A stretch of 64,000 bases of DNA, from NCBI RefSeq assembly GCF_900108565.1, contig NZ_LT629971.1:4650001-4714000 (forward strand). The letters run 5' to 3'. The stretch comes from Mycolicibacterium rutilum (GTDB lineage: Bacteria; Actinomycetota; Actinomycetes; Mycobacteriales; Mycobacteriaceae). Under the pieces are notes generated by a model. The model saw only the letters and a program-made list of their open reading frames with translations. It was not told the DNA's origin and did not search any database. Below, piece after piece: positions 10,676 to 20,400 of the stretch. Every line of letters starts with the position of its first letter. The stretch's first letter is position 1. Position numbers and translations under genes: made by a program.

Positions 10676-11512
10676 TCAGTCAGCGGCGGGCGCGGTCACG
10701 AAGTCGATCAGCTCCTCGACGCGCCCGATCAGCGCGGGTTCGAGGTCGTTCCAGTCGCGCACCCGACCCCGGATCCGCTGCCACGCCCTGGCCGTGTCGG
10801 CCTGCTCGGCGGCCGGCCAGCCCAGGGCCCGGCAGACCCCCTTCTTCCAGTCGACGCCCTTCGGGATGACCGGCCACTGCGGAATGCCCAGCCGCTGCGG
10901 TTTGACGGCCTGCCAGATGTCGATGAACGGATGACCGACGACCAGGGTGTGCTCACCTCCGGGACCGCGGCGCACCGCATCCGCGATCCGGGCCTCCTTA
11001 GATCCGGCCACCAGGTGGTCGACGAGCACACCGAGCCGTCGTCCCGGCCCGGGCCGGAAGTCCTCGACGATCGCTGCCAGATCGTCCACGCCGCCGAGAT
11101 ATTCGACGACGACGCCTTCGACGCGCAGGTCGTCGCCCCACACCTGCTCGACGAGTTCGGCGTCGTGGCGGCCCTCGACGTAGATGCGGCTGGCCAGCGC
11201 CACCTTCGCGCGCACCCCGGCGACGGCGACCGATCCCGACGCCGTGCGGGCCGGCTTCGGCGCGCTGCGTTTCGGCGCGGTCAGGATCACCGGCTTGCCG
11301 TCGATCAGATAGCCGGGCCCGACCGGGAACGGTTTGCGCCGGCCGTGCCGGTCCTCGAGTTCCATCCGGCCGTACTCGACGCGGACGACCGCGCCGACGT
11401 ATCCGGTCTGAGCATCCTCGACGACCAGGCCGATCTCGACCGGGCGCTCGGTGGAACGCGGACGCCGTTGCGAGTTGCCGGCCAGGACGTCGGAGCCATA
11501 GCGATCAGCCAC
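10676..11512 (-). CDS. DUF3097-family protein
   Basis: This 278-residue protein of the actinobacterial DUF3097 family starts at GTG 11512 with ADRYGSDVLAGNS. The longer frame to 11662 covers a repeat-containing intergenic region and the divergent SDR start, so it was rejected. Visible conserved pieces are GYVGAVVRVEYGRMELEDRHGRRKPFP, RIYVEGRHDAELVEQVWG (a TOPRIM-like strand with E and D), and LVVGHPFIDIWQAVKP. The VEGRHDAE stretch looks like a TOPRIM acidic motif, suggesting nucleic-acid metabolism. That is my inference; no function is established. Confidence 0.82.
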   Translation of the reverse strand: MADRYGSDVLAGNSQRRPRSTERPVEIGLVVEDAQTGYVGAVVRVEYGRMELEDRHGRRKPFPVGPGYLIDGKPVILTAPKRSAPKPARTASGSVAVAGVRAKVALASRIYVEGRHDAELVEQVWGDDLRVEGVVVEYLGGVDDLAAIVEDFRPGPGRRLGVLVDHLVAGSKEARIADAVRRGPGGEHTLVVGHPFIDIWQAVKPQRLGIPQWPVIPKGVDWKKGVCRALGWPAAEQADTARAWQRIRGRVRDWNDLEPALIGRVEELIDFVTAPAAD

Positions 11513-11537
11513 CGGGTGATCGTAGGGGCCGCCTTCC

Positions 11538-11601
11538 CCGCGAACAGCCGCAAAGTGGCCACGACACGCCGGGATTTCGGTCACTTCGCGTCTGCTCGCG
11601 G
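11538..11601. repeat. Degenerate copy of an intergenic hairpin element (GCGAGCAGACGCG family)
   Basis: Arms at 11538-11560 and 11579-11601 pair at 19 of 23 positions; the right arm contains CGCGTCTGCTCGC exactly. The same 13-mer forms both arms of the hairpin at 35544-35603. Here it sits in the divergent gap between the DUF3097 and SDR genes, so it is unlikely to serve as a terminator. Confidence 0.6.
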
Positions 11602-11634
11602 AAGGGTGGTGGGCCGTCGGCGACAATCGGTGCC

Positions 11635-12435
11635 GTGAGCGAACTCTCCCACTACGGACCATGGGCGGTGATCGCGGGCGGCTCCGAAGGCGTCGGCGCC
11701 GAATTCGCCCGCCAAGTCGCCGCTGCCGGAATCAATCTCGTGCTGCTCGCCCGCAAGCCCGGACCGCTCGAGGAGACCGCCGGCACCTGCAGAGACGCCG
11801 GTGTCGAGGCGCGGACCCTCGCCGTCGACCTCACCGGACCGGACGCGTTCGGCCAAGTGTGTGAGGTGACCGCCGACCTTGAAGTGGGCGTGCTGATCTA
11901 CAACGCGGGCGCGAACACCTGCAGCGAGCACTTCCTCGACGGACCGCTGGGCGAATTCCAGCGCGTGCTCGACCTGAACATCGGCACGATGCTGGCGATG
12001 GTGCAGCACTTCGGCCGCCCGATGCGTGACCGCCGACGCGGCGGAATTCTCATGGTCGGCTCGATGGCGGGCTACCTGGGGTCGGAGCGGCACACCGTCT
12101 ACGGCGGGGTGAAGGCGTTCGGACGGATCTTCGCCGAGAGCCTGTGGCTCGAGTTGCGCGAGTACGACGTCCACGTGCTGGAGTTGGTGCTGGGAGTGAC
12201 GCGCACACCGGCGATGGAGCGGGTCGGGCTGAACTTCGACGTGCCCGGCTTGCGGGTCGCCGAACCCGCCGACGTCGCACGCGAGGGTCTGGAACAGCTG
12301 CCGCACGGCCCGGTGTACGTGGCGGGCGGCAACGCCGAGGATGTGGTCCGCCGCAACCATCCGGACCGGGCGAAGGTGGTGCTCGGCACCCACCAGTTCA
12401 TGCAGAAGCTGTTGGGCGAGAGGGGAAGCCGATGA
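11635..12435 (+). CDS. Short-chain dehydrogenase/reductase
   Basis: This 266-residue SDR starts at GTG 11635. It contains the cofactor loop AGGSEGVGAEFA (TGxxxGxG-like), the NAG motif in IYNAGAN, the catalytic serine in VGSMAGYLG and the YGGVK pair (Tyr-x3-Lys). A basic residue in LARKPG after strand two suggests NADP(H). The substrate is unknown. The C-terminus runs directly into the next gene through an ATGA overlap, so it is coupled to a SnoaL-fold protein. That pairing is often seen in steroid or polyketide-type catabolic loci. Confidence 0.88.
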   Translation: MSELSHYGPWAVIAGGSEGVGAEFARQVAAAGINLVLLARKPGPLEETAGTCRDAGVEARTLAVDLTGPDAFGQVCEVTADLEVGVLIYNAGANTCSEHFLDGPLGEFQRVLDLNIGTMLAMVQHFGRPMRDRRRGGILMVGSMAGYLGSERHTVYGGVKAFGRIFAESLWLELREYDVHVLELVLGVTRTPAMERVGLNFDVPGLRVAEPADVAREGLEQLPHGPVYVAGGNAEDVVRRNHPDRAKVVLGTHQFMQKLLGERGSR

Positions 12436-12905
12436 CCGACATCGCGGATCTGGAGCGGCGGCTGCAGCGCATCGAGGACGAACGCGCGATCGAGCGCATG
12501 ATCGCGTCCTACGGTCCGCTGGTCGACGCCGGCGAGGCCGACGCGGCCGCCGAGTTGTGGGCGGTCGACGGGAGCTACGACGTGGAGGGCTGGCGCATGG
12601 CCGGCCGCGCCGACGTCGCGGCGATGGTGCGCTCGGATGCCCACCAGGGGTTGATCGGACGCGGTTGCTGCCACTTCCTGGGCCCGGCGGTGGTCACCGT
12701 CGATGGTGACGACGCGGTCGCGATGTGCGACTCGATACTGGTGACGCGGCGCGGCGACGGGTTCGCGGTATCGCGCGCGGGCGCCAACCACTTTCGGCTG
12801 CGGCGCATCGATGACCGGTGGCAGATCGTCGAACGCCGCACCCGGATGTTGGACGGAAGCGTCGAAGCCCGGCGGTTGCTCACGGACGGGGTCGCCGGGC
12901 GCTGA
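12432..12905 (+). CDS. SnoaL-like (NTF2-fold) domain protein
   Basis: This 157-residue alpha+beta-barrel protein of the SnoaL/NTF2 superfamily reads DLERRLQRIEDERAIERMIASYGPLVDAGEADAAAELWAVDGSYDV, then RGCCHFLGPAVVTVDGD, and ends with WQIVERRTRMLDGS. Such proteins act as cyclases, isomerases or dehydratases on small hydrophobic substrates, or lack activity. The ATG overlaps the upstream SDR stop by 4 bp, so the two proteins are made together and probably act on the same compound. It ends one base before the convergent metallopeptidase gene. Confidence 0.87.
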   Translation: MTDIADLERRLQRIEDERAIERMIASYGPLVDAGEADAAAELWAVDGSYDVEGWRMAGRADVAAMVRSDAHQGLIGRGCCHFLGPAVVTVDGDDAVAMCDSILVTRRGDGFAVSRAGANHFRLRRIDDRWQIVERRTRMLDGSVEARRLLTDGVAGR

Positions 12906-12906
12906 G

Positions 12907-13929
12907 CTAGCTGAGGTCGTCGACGACGGTGTGGATGAACCGCATCTTGTCGAGCACCGGTGGCGGCAGCACGAACGGGTAGAGGTCCGCCTTGCCCATC
13001 GACCGGTTGATCATGTTCAGCGCCCATGACAGCGGTAGCCACTGCTCGATGATCGTGTCGAAACCGCTCGGTCCCAACACTTTTCGTTCAATTGTTGCCG
13101 ACGCCGGCGCGAAACCGAACGCCGCAGCAGTATCGAGGGTGTCGCGGATGTGCAGATAGTGCGCGAACGTCTCGGCCCAGTCCTCGGCGGGATGCATGGT
13201 CGCATACGACGAGACGAAGTTCTGTTCCCAGTTCGGCGGCGGGCCGTCGTTGTAATGCCGGTCCAGCGCCGCCTGGTAGTCGGCGTCGGGATCACCGAAC
13301 AGCTCGCGGAACTGGTTGTCGTAGTCTTCTGACACGCTGACCAGCCGGTAGTAGTAGTAATGGCCGATCTCGTGGCGGAAGTGGCCGAGCAGGGTGCGGT
13401 AGGGCTCGTCCATCGCCTTGCGCAGCTGCTCGCGGTGCACGTCGTCGCCCTCGGCGAGATCCAGTGTGATCACACCGTTCTCGTGGCCGGTGAACACCTT
13501 CTCCTGCTCACTGGACAGCAGGTCGAACGCCAGCCCGTAGTCGGGGTCCTCGTCGCGGCCGATGATCGGCAGTTTGAGCTCGTGCAATTCGGCGAGCAGC
13601 CGCCGCTTGGCCTTCTCGGACTCGGCGAACGCCGCGAGCGCTTTGGTGTCGGCGTCGTTGGGGCGCGTTCTGGTCAGCGCGCACGCCGGGCACAGCTTGT
13701 GCACCGCCTCCTTCTCGACGAGCCAATTGCATTCGGCCAGATGCATGTTCGCGCACAGCTGATACTTGTCGCCGTCGATGAACCCGGCCTGATCCTGCTC
13801 GTCGCCGGTGGCGATCACCAGCAACGCCATGTCGTCGAGCGAGAACCCCAGCGGCCTGCCGCACGACAGGCACAGCGAGTTCTCGAACGCCAGGCGCTGT
13901 CCGCAGTTGGGGCAGAGGAGATCACGCAT
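12907..13929 (-). CDS. Zinc-ribbon putative metallopeptidase (Peptidase_Mx type)
   Basis: This 340-residue protein has an N-terminal zinc ribbon with CPNC (6-9) and CLSC (20-23). A second cysteine set (59, 67, 80-83) follows, then a metalloprotease-like domain with HEIGH at residues 186-190 and a downstream FAHYLHIRDT helix. No signal peptide is seen, so it is cytoplasmic. It is the last gene of a four-gene run in which each gene overlaps the next; here the overlap with the transglutaminase gene is 8 bp. It matches in place and length the M. tuberculosis gene I recall as Rv2568c. Proteolytic activity and substrate are unproven. Confidence 0.88.
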   Translation of the reverse strand: MRDLLCPNCGQRLAFENSLCLSCGRPLGFSLDDMALLVIATGDEQDQAGFIDGDKYQLCANMHLAECNWLVEKEAVHKLCPACALTRTRPNDADTKALAAFAESEKAKRRLLAELHELKLPIIGRDEDPDYGLAFDLLSSEQEKVFTGHENGVITLDLAEGDDVHREQLRKAMDEPYRTLLGHFRHEIGHYYYYRLVSVSEDYDNQFRELFGDPDADYQAALDRHYNDGPPPNWEQNFVSSYATMHPAEDWAETFAHYLHIRDTLDTAAAFGFAPASATIERKVLGPSGFDTIIEQWLPLSWALNMINRSMGKADLYPFVLPPPVLDKMRFIHTVVDDLS

Positions 13930-14821
13930 GCCGCACTCCCCCGTCGAACGGTTCGACGTCCACCGAGACGTCGATCGCGCTGCTCTCGGAGTTGGTGTAG
14001 ATGATGCCCCGCAGCGGCGGAACGTCGGCGTAGTCGCGGCCGTAGCCGACGGTGATGTAGCGCTCGTCGACCATCTGGTCGTTGGTGGGATCCAGTTCCA
14101 GCCACTGGTTCTGCGGCGTCCACACCGCGGCCCACGCGTGCGTCGCGTCGATACCGATCATGCGTTCCTTCCCGGGGGGCGGATCGGTGGCCAGATACCC
14201 CGACACATAACTGGCGGCCAACCCGTTGGCGCGCAGGCAGGCGATGGCCAGCCGTGCGAAGTCCTGACATACCCCTTCCCGCGCCGTCAAAACCTCGCTG
14301 ACCTGAGTGGACACCGTCGTCGAGCCGGACCGGTAGGTGAAATCGGTGTAGATCCGGTGTGTCAGGTCGGTGAGCACATCGATCAGCGGCCGCTCCGGGA
14401 CGAAACTCGGTGCGGCATAGTCCCGGACGGCGTCGGTGATCTCCGGCGGCCGCAGGTCGAGGGTGAACTCGGTCGCCAATGCGCCGTCGACCCCGACCGG
14501 CCGGGCGATCTCCCACGGCGCCAGCGCCGATCCGGCGCCGTACAGCGACGGCGGCGGCGGGTCCACCTCCACGAGCGCCCTGCTGGTCACCGACAGTTCG
14601 CGGTGACGTTCGGTGACGTGGAAGTACGAGCTGATGTTGCCGTACACGTCGCGGCTGGTGGAGCTGTCCGTGGCGGCCGGGTCGACGACGAGTTCGTGCG
14701 ACAGGCACCGTTGGCGCGCCGAGTCGCGCGGCGTGAGGAAGCCGCGGCCGTAGGACGACGTGACGTCGTCGGCGTAGCGGTACACCGTGCGGTGCGCGAT
14801 GCGATAGCTGCGGGTCGTCAT
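13922..14821 (-). CDS. Transglutaminase-like protein with bacterial transglutaminase N-terminal domain
   Basis: This 299-residue cytoplasmic protein has the bacterial transglutaminase-like beta domain at residues 1-110 (YRIAHRTVYRYADDV) and then a papain-like transglutaminase core. The triad is C185 (GVCQDF), H228 (ATHAWAAVW) and D244 (LDPTND). Such enzymes hydrolyse or transfer amide bonds; bacterial members are mostly uncharacterised. The ATG at 14821 overlaps the stop of the ATP-grasp gene by 4 bp; the ATG ten codons earlier was rejected because of this coupling. It corresponds to the gene I recall as Rv2569c. Confidence 0.92.
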   Translation of the reverse strand: MTTRSYRIAHRTVYRYADDVTSSYGRGFLTPRDSARQRCLSHELVVDPAATDSSTSRDVYGNISSYFHVTERHRELSVTSRALVEVDPPPPSLYGAGSALAPWEIARPVGVDGALATEFTLDLRPPEITDAVRDYAAPSFVPERPLIDVLTDLTHRIYTDFTYRSGSTTVSTQVSEVLTAREGVCQDFARLAIACLRANGLAASYVSGYLATDPPPGKERMIGIDATHAWAAVWTPQNQWLELDPTNDQMVDERYITVGYGRDYADVPPLRGIIYTNSESSAIDVSVDVEPFDGGVRHA

Positions 14822-17472
14822 GGCACCAACCGGCGTTCGTCGGGACCCCACAGGTGCTGCATCTCGCCCGGCAGCGACAGATGTGTCGCGGTGATGATGG
14901 TGGACAGCTCGCGCAGGTCGCGGTGCATCCCGTCGAGCAGGGCGGTCAATTCGACTCGCTCGCCGTCGACCACGTCGTCCAGATCGTCGGGATCCAGGCG
15001 TCGCAGCCGGGTGCCGATCTCCTCGACCAGTCGCTCGGCCCGCGACGACCCCGACGAGCCGGGCAGCGCCTTGAGCCCGGTGCGCAGCCGCTCCAACTGA
15101 TAGGCCAGCGAGCGGGGATTGTCGGCGTCGAACAAGACCAGCTCGGCCACCGCGGACATGTCGACCCTGCCGAGCATGCGCCGCCGGTAGATGACCGAGG
15201 ACTCCAGCACCACCAACGTCGACTCGGTGATCGTCTGCTCGGCGCCCGGGCTGCGCACCGTGGTCAGCGTCGCACCCAGCAGCGCGGTCAGGTTCAGGCC
15301 GCGTTCGATGCGCGTGCCGATGTCCATCATCGTCCAGCCGACGTCGCGGATCATCGACTCGGCCGCCACACCCGACAGCGCGAGCATGCCCGCGAGGGTC
15401 AAATTGCTCGTCGCCGACAGGAACGCCTCCCCCTCGGCCTGCGAATCAGGCGGCGTGTCAGGCGAATTGAGCAGGGCGCGCTCGAGGGCCGCCAGCACCA
15501 TCCAGGTGTCGTTGGACAGCTGGTCGCGCACCGCGCGGGTCGCCAGGCCGAGCCGCTCGACCGACTGCGCCAGCGAACCGGGGCGCTGCCGGTCGGCGGT
15601 GAGCGACCACAGCGTCGACTGGGCGGTGGCGACCATCTCGGCGTGGTCGCCGTCGGCGCCGGTGTCGGTGCCGGTGATCGTGCCGAGCGCGGCCAGCAGC
15701 ACCGGCACGCACTCGCTTCCGTCCATCTCGCGGCGGTAGTGGAACTCGTGGTAACGCTCGCGGGTGACCGTCAGCAGCCGGGCCATGTGCTCGGCGCGTT
15801 CGGCGTAGCGACCGGACCAGAACAGGTCGGACAGCACGCGCGGCGAGCTCACCGCCCGGGTGGGGCTGGGCGTGATCGCCGGCAGCTCGACCGGCGGGGT
15901 CCAGTCGACGCCGACCCGCGCCGAAACCCGCACCCAGACATCCTTGGCCGCAACGGTGTTGAGGGTGAAGGCGGCCTCACCGGCGGCCAGCTGATAGCCG
16001 AGGCCGCCGACCATCGGCGCGTAACCGCCGCGCTGCGCGACGGTGAACAGCCGCAGCCCGACGTTGCTGGCTGACAGGCCGCGGTATTGGTAGGCGCTCG
16101 GCGCCGACGAGAACTGGGGCAACTCCTGGCCGACCCACTGCCACGGCGCCGCTTCGATGCGTGCCGCGAGCGCCTCGCGCTGGGCGGCCGACAGCGCGGG
16201 GCCGACGAGAGGTGCACCGCCGGTGACCGGTCTGATCAGCAGCCGCGTCAGGTGGGTCAGCAGGTGCGATCGTTCGGTGTTGATGCCGCCCCAGTACATC
16301 GGAGCGGTCGCCAATTCGGGGGTCTCACCCAGCAACCGCTGCGAGAGTTCGGGCAGGAATCGTTGCAGCCCCGGGCTTTCCAGGATGCCGCTGCCCAGCG
16401 TGTTGACGACGGTCACCGCGCCGCGCCGCAGCACCTCGACCAGCCCGGCCACGCCGAGCCGTGAGTCGGCACGCAGATCGAGCGGGTCGACGAATTCGGC
16501 GTCGACCCGGCGCAGCACGACGTCGACCCGTTTGAGCGTGCCCATCGAGCGCATCCACAGCTTGCCGTCGCGCACCACCAGGTCGGTGCTCTCGACGAGC
16601 GGGAAGCCCAGCACGCTGGCCAGGTAGGCCTGGTCGAAGGACGTCTCGGAGTGGATGCCCGGGCTCAACACCACGACGACGGGTTCCTCGGCCGACTCGG
16701 GCGCCGCGTCGATCAGTGCCAGCCGCAGCGCCTGCGCCCATGGTGAGGCGGGCCGCGGGCCGATGCGTTCGTAGAGTTCGGGGATGGCGTGGGCGGCGAC
16801 GCGGCGGTCCGCCAGCGCGTAGCCCGCGCCCGAGGGCGCCTGCGTCCAGTCGGCGTTGACCCGGAAGCTGCCGTCGGCGGCGCGGCTGACATCGCAGCCG
16901 TGCAGGAACAGCTGGTGTCGGCCAGGGATCTCGATGCCGCGGGCGGCGCGCACGTAGCCGGGATGGGCGAACACCAGGGGCGCGGGCAGCACGCCGCTGG
17001 TGATCGACTGCTGGGCTCCGTAGACGTCGGCCAGCACGGCGTCGAGCAGTCGGGAACGCTGCACCAGACCGGATTCCAGCGTGGCCCAGTCCTCGGCCGA
17101 GAGCACGAGCGGCAGCGCATCGAGGTGCCACGGGCCCGGTTCGGCGGCGCCGTGGCCGTTGGTGTGGGGCTGGCCGACCACCGACCCGTGCCTGCCGACC
17201 TGGATGTAGGTGATGCCGTCGTTGTCGACGAGGCTGCGCACCACCCCGCGCAGCTGGTCCAGCCCACTGCGGCCGCGCTCCTCGACGCATTCGGCGACTT
17301 CCTGCCAGGCGGGCCGGACATCGCCTGCCGCGTCGATGAATTCGTCGTAGCCGTTGCCGGCGCTCGGCGCGTCGGGCCCGCCGGTGCGCACGTCGAACAA
17401 CGCCTGCTGCGTTCGCGCGGTGCGGTACCGCCCCAGCAGGTCGTCGGGAGCGTTCGGTGCCGGTAGTGCCAT
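14818..17472 (-). CDS. Circularly permuted ATP-grasp type 2 protein fused to an alpha-E domain
   Basis: This 884-residue protein carries a circularly permuted ATP-grasp domain (the former DUF404/DUF407 region) in its first 500 residues. Markers are DVYGAQQSITSGVLPAPLV, VVVLSPGIHSETSFDQAYLA and GGAVTVVNTLGSGILESPGL-like segments. An alpha-E helical domain follows from about residue 540, opening RVLSDLFWSGRYAERAEHMARLL. ATP-grasp enzymes join carboxylates to amines through acyl phosphates, so a peptide or amide ligase is likely; the substrate is unknown. The ATG at 17472 shares one base with the upstream TGA, so the long open frame beyond it is shadow. Length equals that I recall for Rv2567. 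Confidence 0.93.
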   Translation of the reverse strand: MALPAPNAPDDLLGRYRTARTQQALFDVRTGGPDAPSAGNGYDEFIDAAGDVRPAWQEVAECVEERGRSGLDQLRGVVRSLVDNDGITYIQVGRHGSVVGQPHTNGHGAAEPGPWHLDALPLVLSAEDWATLESGLVQRSRLLDAVLADVYGAQQSITSGVLPAPLVFAHPGYVRAARGIEIPGRHQLFLHGCDVSRAADGSFRVNADWTQAPSGAGYALADRRVAAHAIPELYERIGPRPASPWAQALRLALIDAAPESAEEPVVVVLSPGIHSETSFDQAYLASVLGFPLVESTDLVVRDGKLWMRSMGTLKRVDVVLRRVDAEFVDPLDLRADSRLGVAGLVEVLRRGAVTVVNTLGSGILESPGLQRFLPELSQRLLGETPELATAPMYWGGINTERSHLLTHLTRLLIRPVTGGAPLVGPALSAAQREALAARIEAAPWQWVGQELPQFSSAPSAYQYRGLSASNVGLRLFTVAQRGGYAPMVGGLGYQLAAGEAAFTLNTVAAKDVWVRVSARVGVDWTPPVELPAITPSPTRAVSSPRVLSDLFWSGRYAERAEHMARLLTVTRERYHEFHYRREMDGSECVPVLLAALGTITGTDTGADGDHAEMVATAQSTLWSLTADRQRPGSLAQSVERLGLATRAVRDQLSNDTWMVLAALERALLNSPDTPPDSQAEGEAFLSATSNLTLAGMLALSGVAAESMIRDVGWTMMDIGTRIERGLNLTALLGATLTTVRSPGAEQTITESTLVVLESSVIYRRRMLGRVDMSAVAELVLFDADNPRSLAYQLERLRTGLKALPGSSGSSRAERLVEEIGTRLRRLDPDDLDDVVDGERVELTALLDGMHRDLRELSTIITATHLSLPGEMQHLWGPDERRLVP

Positions 17473-20400
17473 CAGTGCAGAACGGTACGCACTCGCCGGA
17501 GGTCGAGGATGCCGGGTGCACCCACATCGGTGGATTGGCGGGCCTGCTTCTCGCGGATGTCGGCCATGTCGGCTCTGCCGGGCGTGAAGCCGATCGCCTC
17601 GAAGCGGCGGCTGCGCCGCGATTCGGCCTCGACCGCGTTGACCGGCGGGGTGTCGTAGGCGCGGCCACCGGGATGGGACACGTGATAGGTGCACCCACCG
17701 CGCGACATCCCGGTCACGGTGTCGACGAGTTCGAAGCGCAGCGGAGCGTCGACGGTGATCGTCGGGTGCAGGGCGCTGGGCGGTTGCCAGGCGCGGAACC
17801 GGACGCCGCCGACCTGGATGTCGGGTTTGTCGGTGGCCAGCAGCGGGACCGGATGGCCGTTCGCGGTGAGGACGTAGCGGTGCCGGTCGGCGCCGACCAG
17901 CCGCACCTGGATGCGTTCGACCGACGAGTCGACGTAGCGGGCGGTGCCGCCGGCGGTGGACTCCTCCCCCAGCACGTTCCACGGCTCGATCGCGCCGCGC
18001 AGTTCGACCTCGACACCGTCGAACACCGCGGTGCCGATCCGCGGGAACCGGAACTCGGTGAACGGGTCGAGCCAGCTGGTCTCGAAGTCGATGCCGTGCG
18101 CGCGCAGGTCCGCCGCGACGTCGGCGATGTCCTGAATGAGGAAGTGCGGCAACAGGTACCGGCCGTGCAGGTTGACGCCGTGGCGGATCAGCGGCGCGCG
18201 CAGCGGCTCGTCCCAGAACCAGGCCACCAGCGAACGCACCAATAGCGACTGCACCATCGCCATCTGGTGGTGCGGCGGCATCTCGAAGCCGCGCAGCTCG
18301 AGCAGCCCCAGCCGGCCCCGCGCGCTGTCGGGGCTGTAGAGCTTGTCGATGCAGAACTCCGCGCGGTGCGTGTTGCCGGTGATGTCGGTGAGCAGGTGGC
18401 GCAGCGCCCGGTCGACCACCCAGGGCTTGGCCGTCGGCCGGGTTCCGTCGGGGCCCGACGTCAGCCGCGCGATCTCGGCGAACGCGATCTCCAGTTCGTA
18501 GAGCGCCTCGGCGCGGCCCTCGTCGACGCGCGGCGCCTGCGACGTGGTGCCGATGAACCGCCCCGCGAACAGGTAGGACAGCGCGGGGTGGCGCTGCCAG
18601 TAGGTCAGCATCGACACCAGCAGGTCGGGCCGCCGCAGCAGCGGCGAGTCCGCGGGCGTCGTCCCGCCCAGCGTGATGTGGTTGCCGCCGCCGGTGCCGC
18701 CGTGGGTGCCGTCGACGTCGAACGACTCGGTGGACAACCGCGCCAGCCGGGCCTCCCGGTAGAGCGTGTCGAGTTGGTCGTTCTGTTCGACGAAGCTGGC
18801 GGTGGGCGCGACGTTGACCTCGATGACGCCGGGATCGGGCGTGATCGTCATGGTGGTCAGGCGCGGATCGGCCGGCGGCCCGTAGCCCTCGACGACCACC
18901 GCGCACCCGGTCGCCGCCGCGGCGGTTTCGACGCGCGCGATCAGGTCGACGTAGTCGTCGGCGTCCTCGGTCGGCGGCAGGTAGACGTACAGCAACCCGT
19001 CGCGGACCTCGGTGACCAGCGCGGTGGTGGGCGCGGCGTCGGCGTCCTCGACCACCGCGGCCGGCCCCTCGTCGCGGCCCAGCGCACCGCGGACCGCCAG
19101 CGGGTCGGCGTGTTCGGTGGCGGGCGGCGGCTGCCAGCTGATCGCGTCGAGCGGGAGCCGCAACCCGGCCGGGGAGTCGCCGTCGAGCAGCACGATGCGG
19201 CCCCGGCGCAGCCGCCAGTCGGCGCTCGCCCAGCCGCGGCCGTCCGCCCGCCGGTGCAGCGGCAGTACGTACGCGGCGGGTTCGACGACCGACGCGTCGA
19301 GCCGGCGCATCAACCGCGCGCGGGCGTCGGGGGCGTCGGAGGCCAGGTCGTCGGCGGCAGCGACCGGGTCACCGTCGGGTTGACGCACCGCGGCGGCCAG
19401 CCGGATCAGCGGGTCCTCGTAGGCCGGCCGGACCTGGCTCAGCGGCAGGCCCAGGCCGTCGGCGATCGCGGCGAGCACTTTGTGGGCGGCATCAGGGTCG
19501 ACGGGTTCGGGTGTGTGGTCGGTCGGCCAGGGATCGGCGAGCAGCGATTCGTCGGCCCACAGCGGCCGGCCGTCGCGCCGCCAGTGCAGGCTGATCTGCC
19601 AGCGCGGCAACGGTTCTCCGGGATACCACTTGCCCTGGCCGCGCTGCACCAGGCCGTGCGGCGCCCAGACTTTCTTGAGCCGGGCGGCCAGCGCGGACGC
19701 CCGTTGGCGTTTGTGCGGGCCGTCGGCGTCGGTGGTCCACTCGGGGTCGGTCTGGTTGTCGATGGACACGAACGTCGGTTCGCCGCCCATCGTGAGCCGC
19801 ACGTCGCCCGCCGCGAGCCGGTCGTCGACGTGGGCGCCCAGCGCGCAGATCGTCGCCCATGCTTCGTCGGTGTAGGGCAGCGTGGCCCGCGGGTCCTCGT
19901 GAATGCGGGTGACGGTGTTGGAGAAGTCCAGGACGCTCTCGCAGGGCTCGGTGGCGCCGGTGATCGGCGCGGCCGACTCGGGGTGCGGGGTGGCCGACAG
20001 CGGGATGTGGCCCTCGCCGGCGAACAACCCGGACGTCGGGTCGAGGCCGATCCAGCCCGCACCCGGGATGTACACCTCGGCCCACGCGTGCAGGTCGGTG
20101 AAGTCGGCGGCGGGCCCCGACGGGCCGTCGAGCGCCTCCACGTCGGAGGTGAGCTGCACGAGATAGCCGGAGACGAAGCGCGCGGCCAGGCCGAGCTGAC
20201 GCAGGATCGACACCAGCAGCCAGGCCGAGTCGCGGCACGACCCGATGCCGGTCTGCAGTGTGCGATCCGGGGTCTGCACACCGGGTTCCATCCGCACGCT
20301 GTAGCCGACATCGACGTTCACTGCCCGATTGAGTGCGACGAGGAAGTCGATGGTGCGGGTGTCGCGCGGGATCGTGAAGTTCGACACCCACGCCTGCACC

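Noticed and set aside
14818..18906. Very long open frames running far upstream of the true starts of several genes (for example the ATP-grasp, aspS, urtD and apt frames)
   Set aside because: High GC keeps frames free of stops. The extensions are Arg/Pro/Ala-rich, overlap well-supported genes in another frame, and true starts are fixed by stop/start overlaps and family N-termini.
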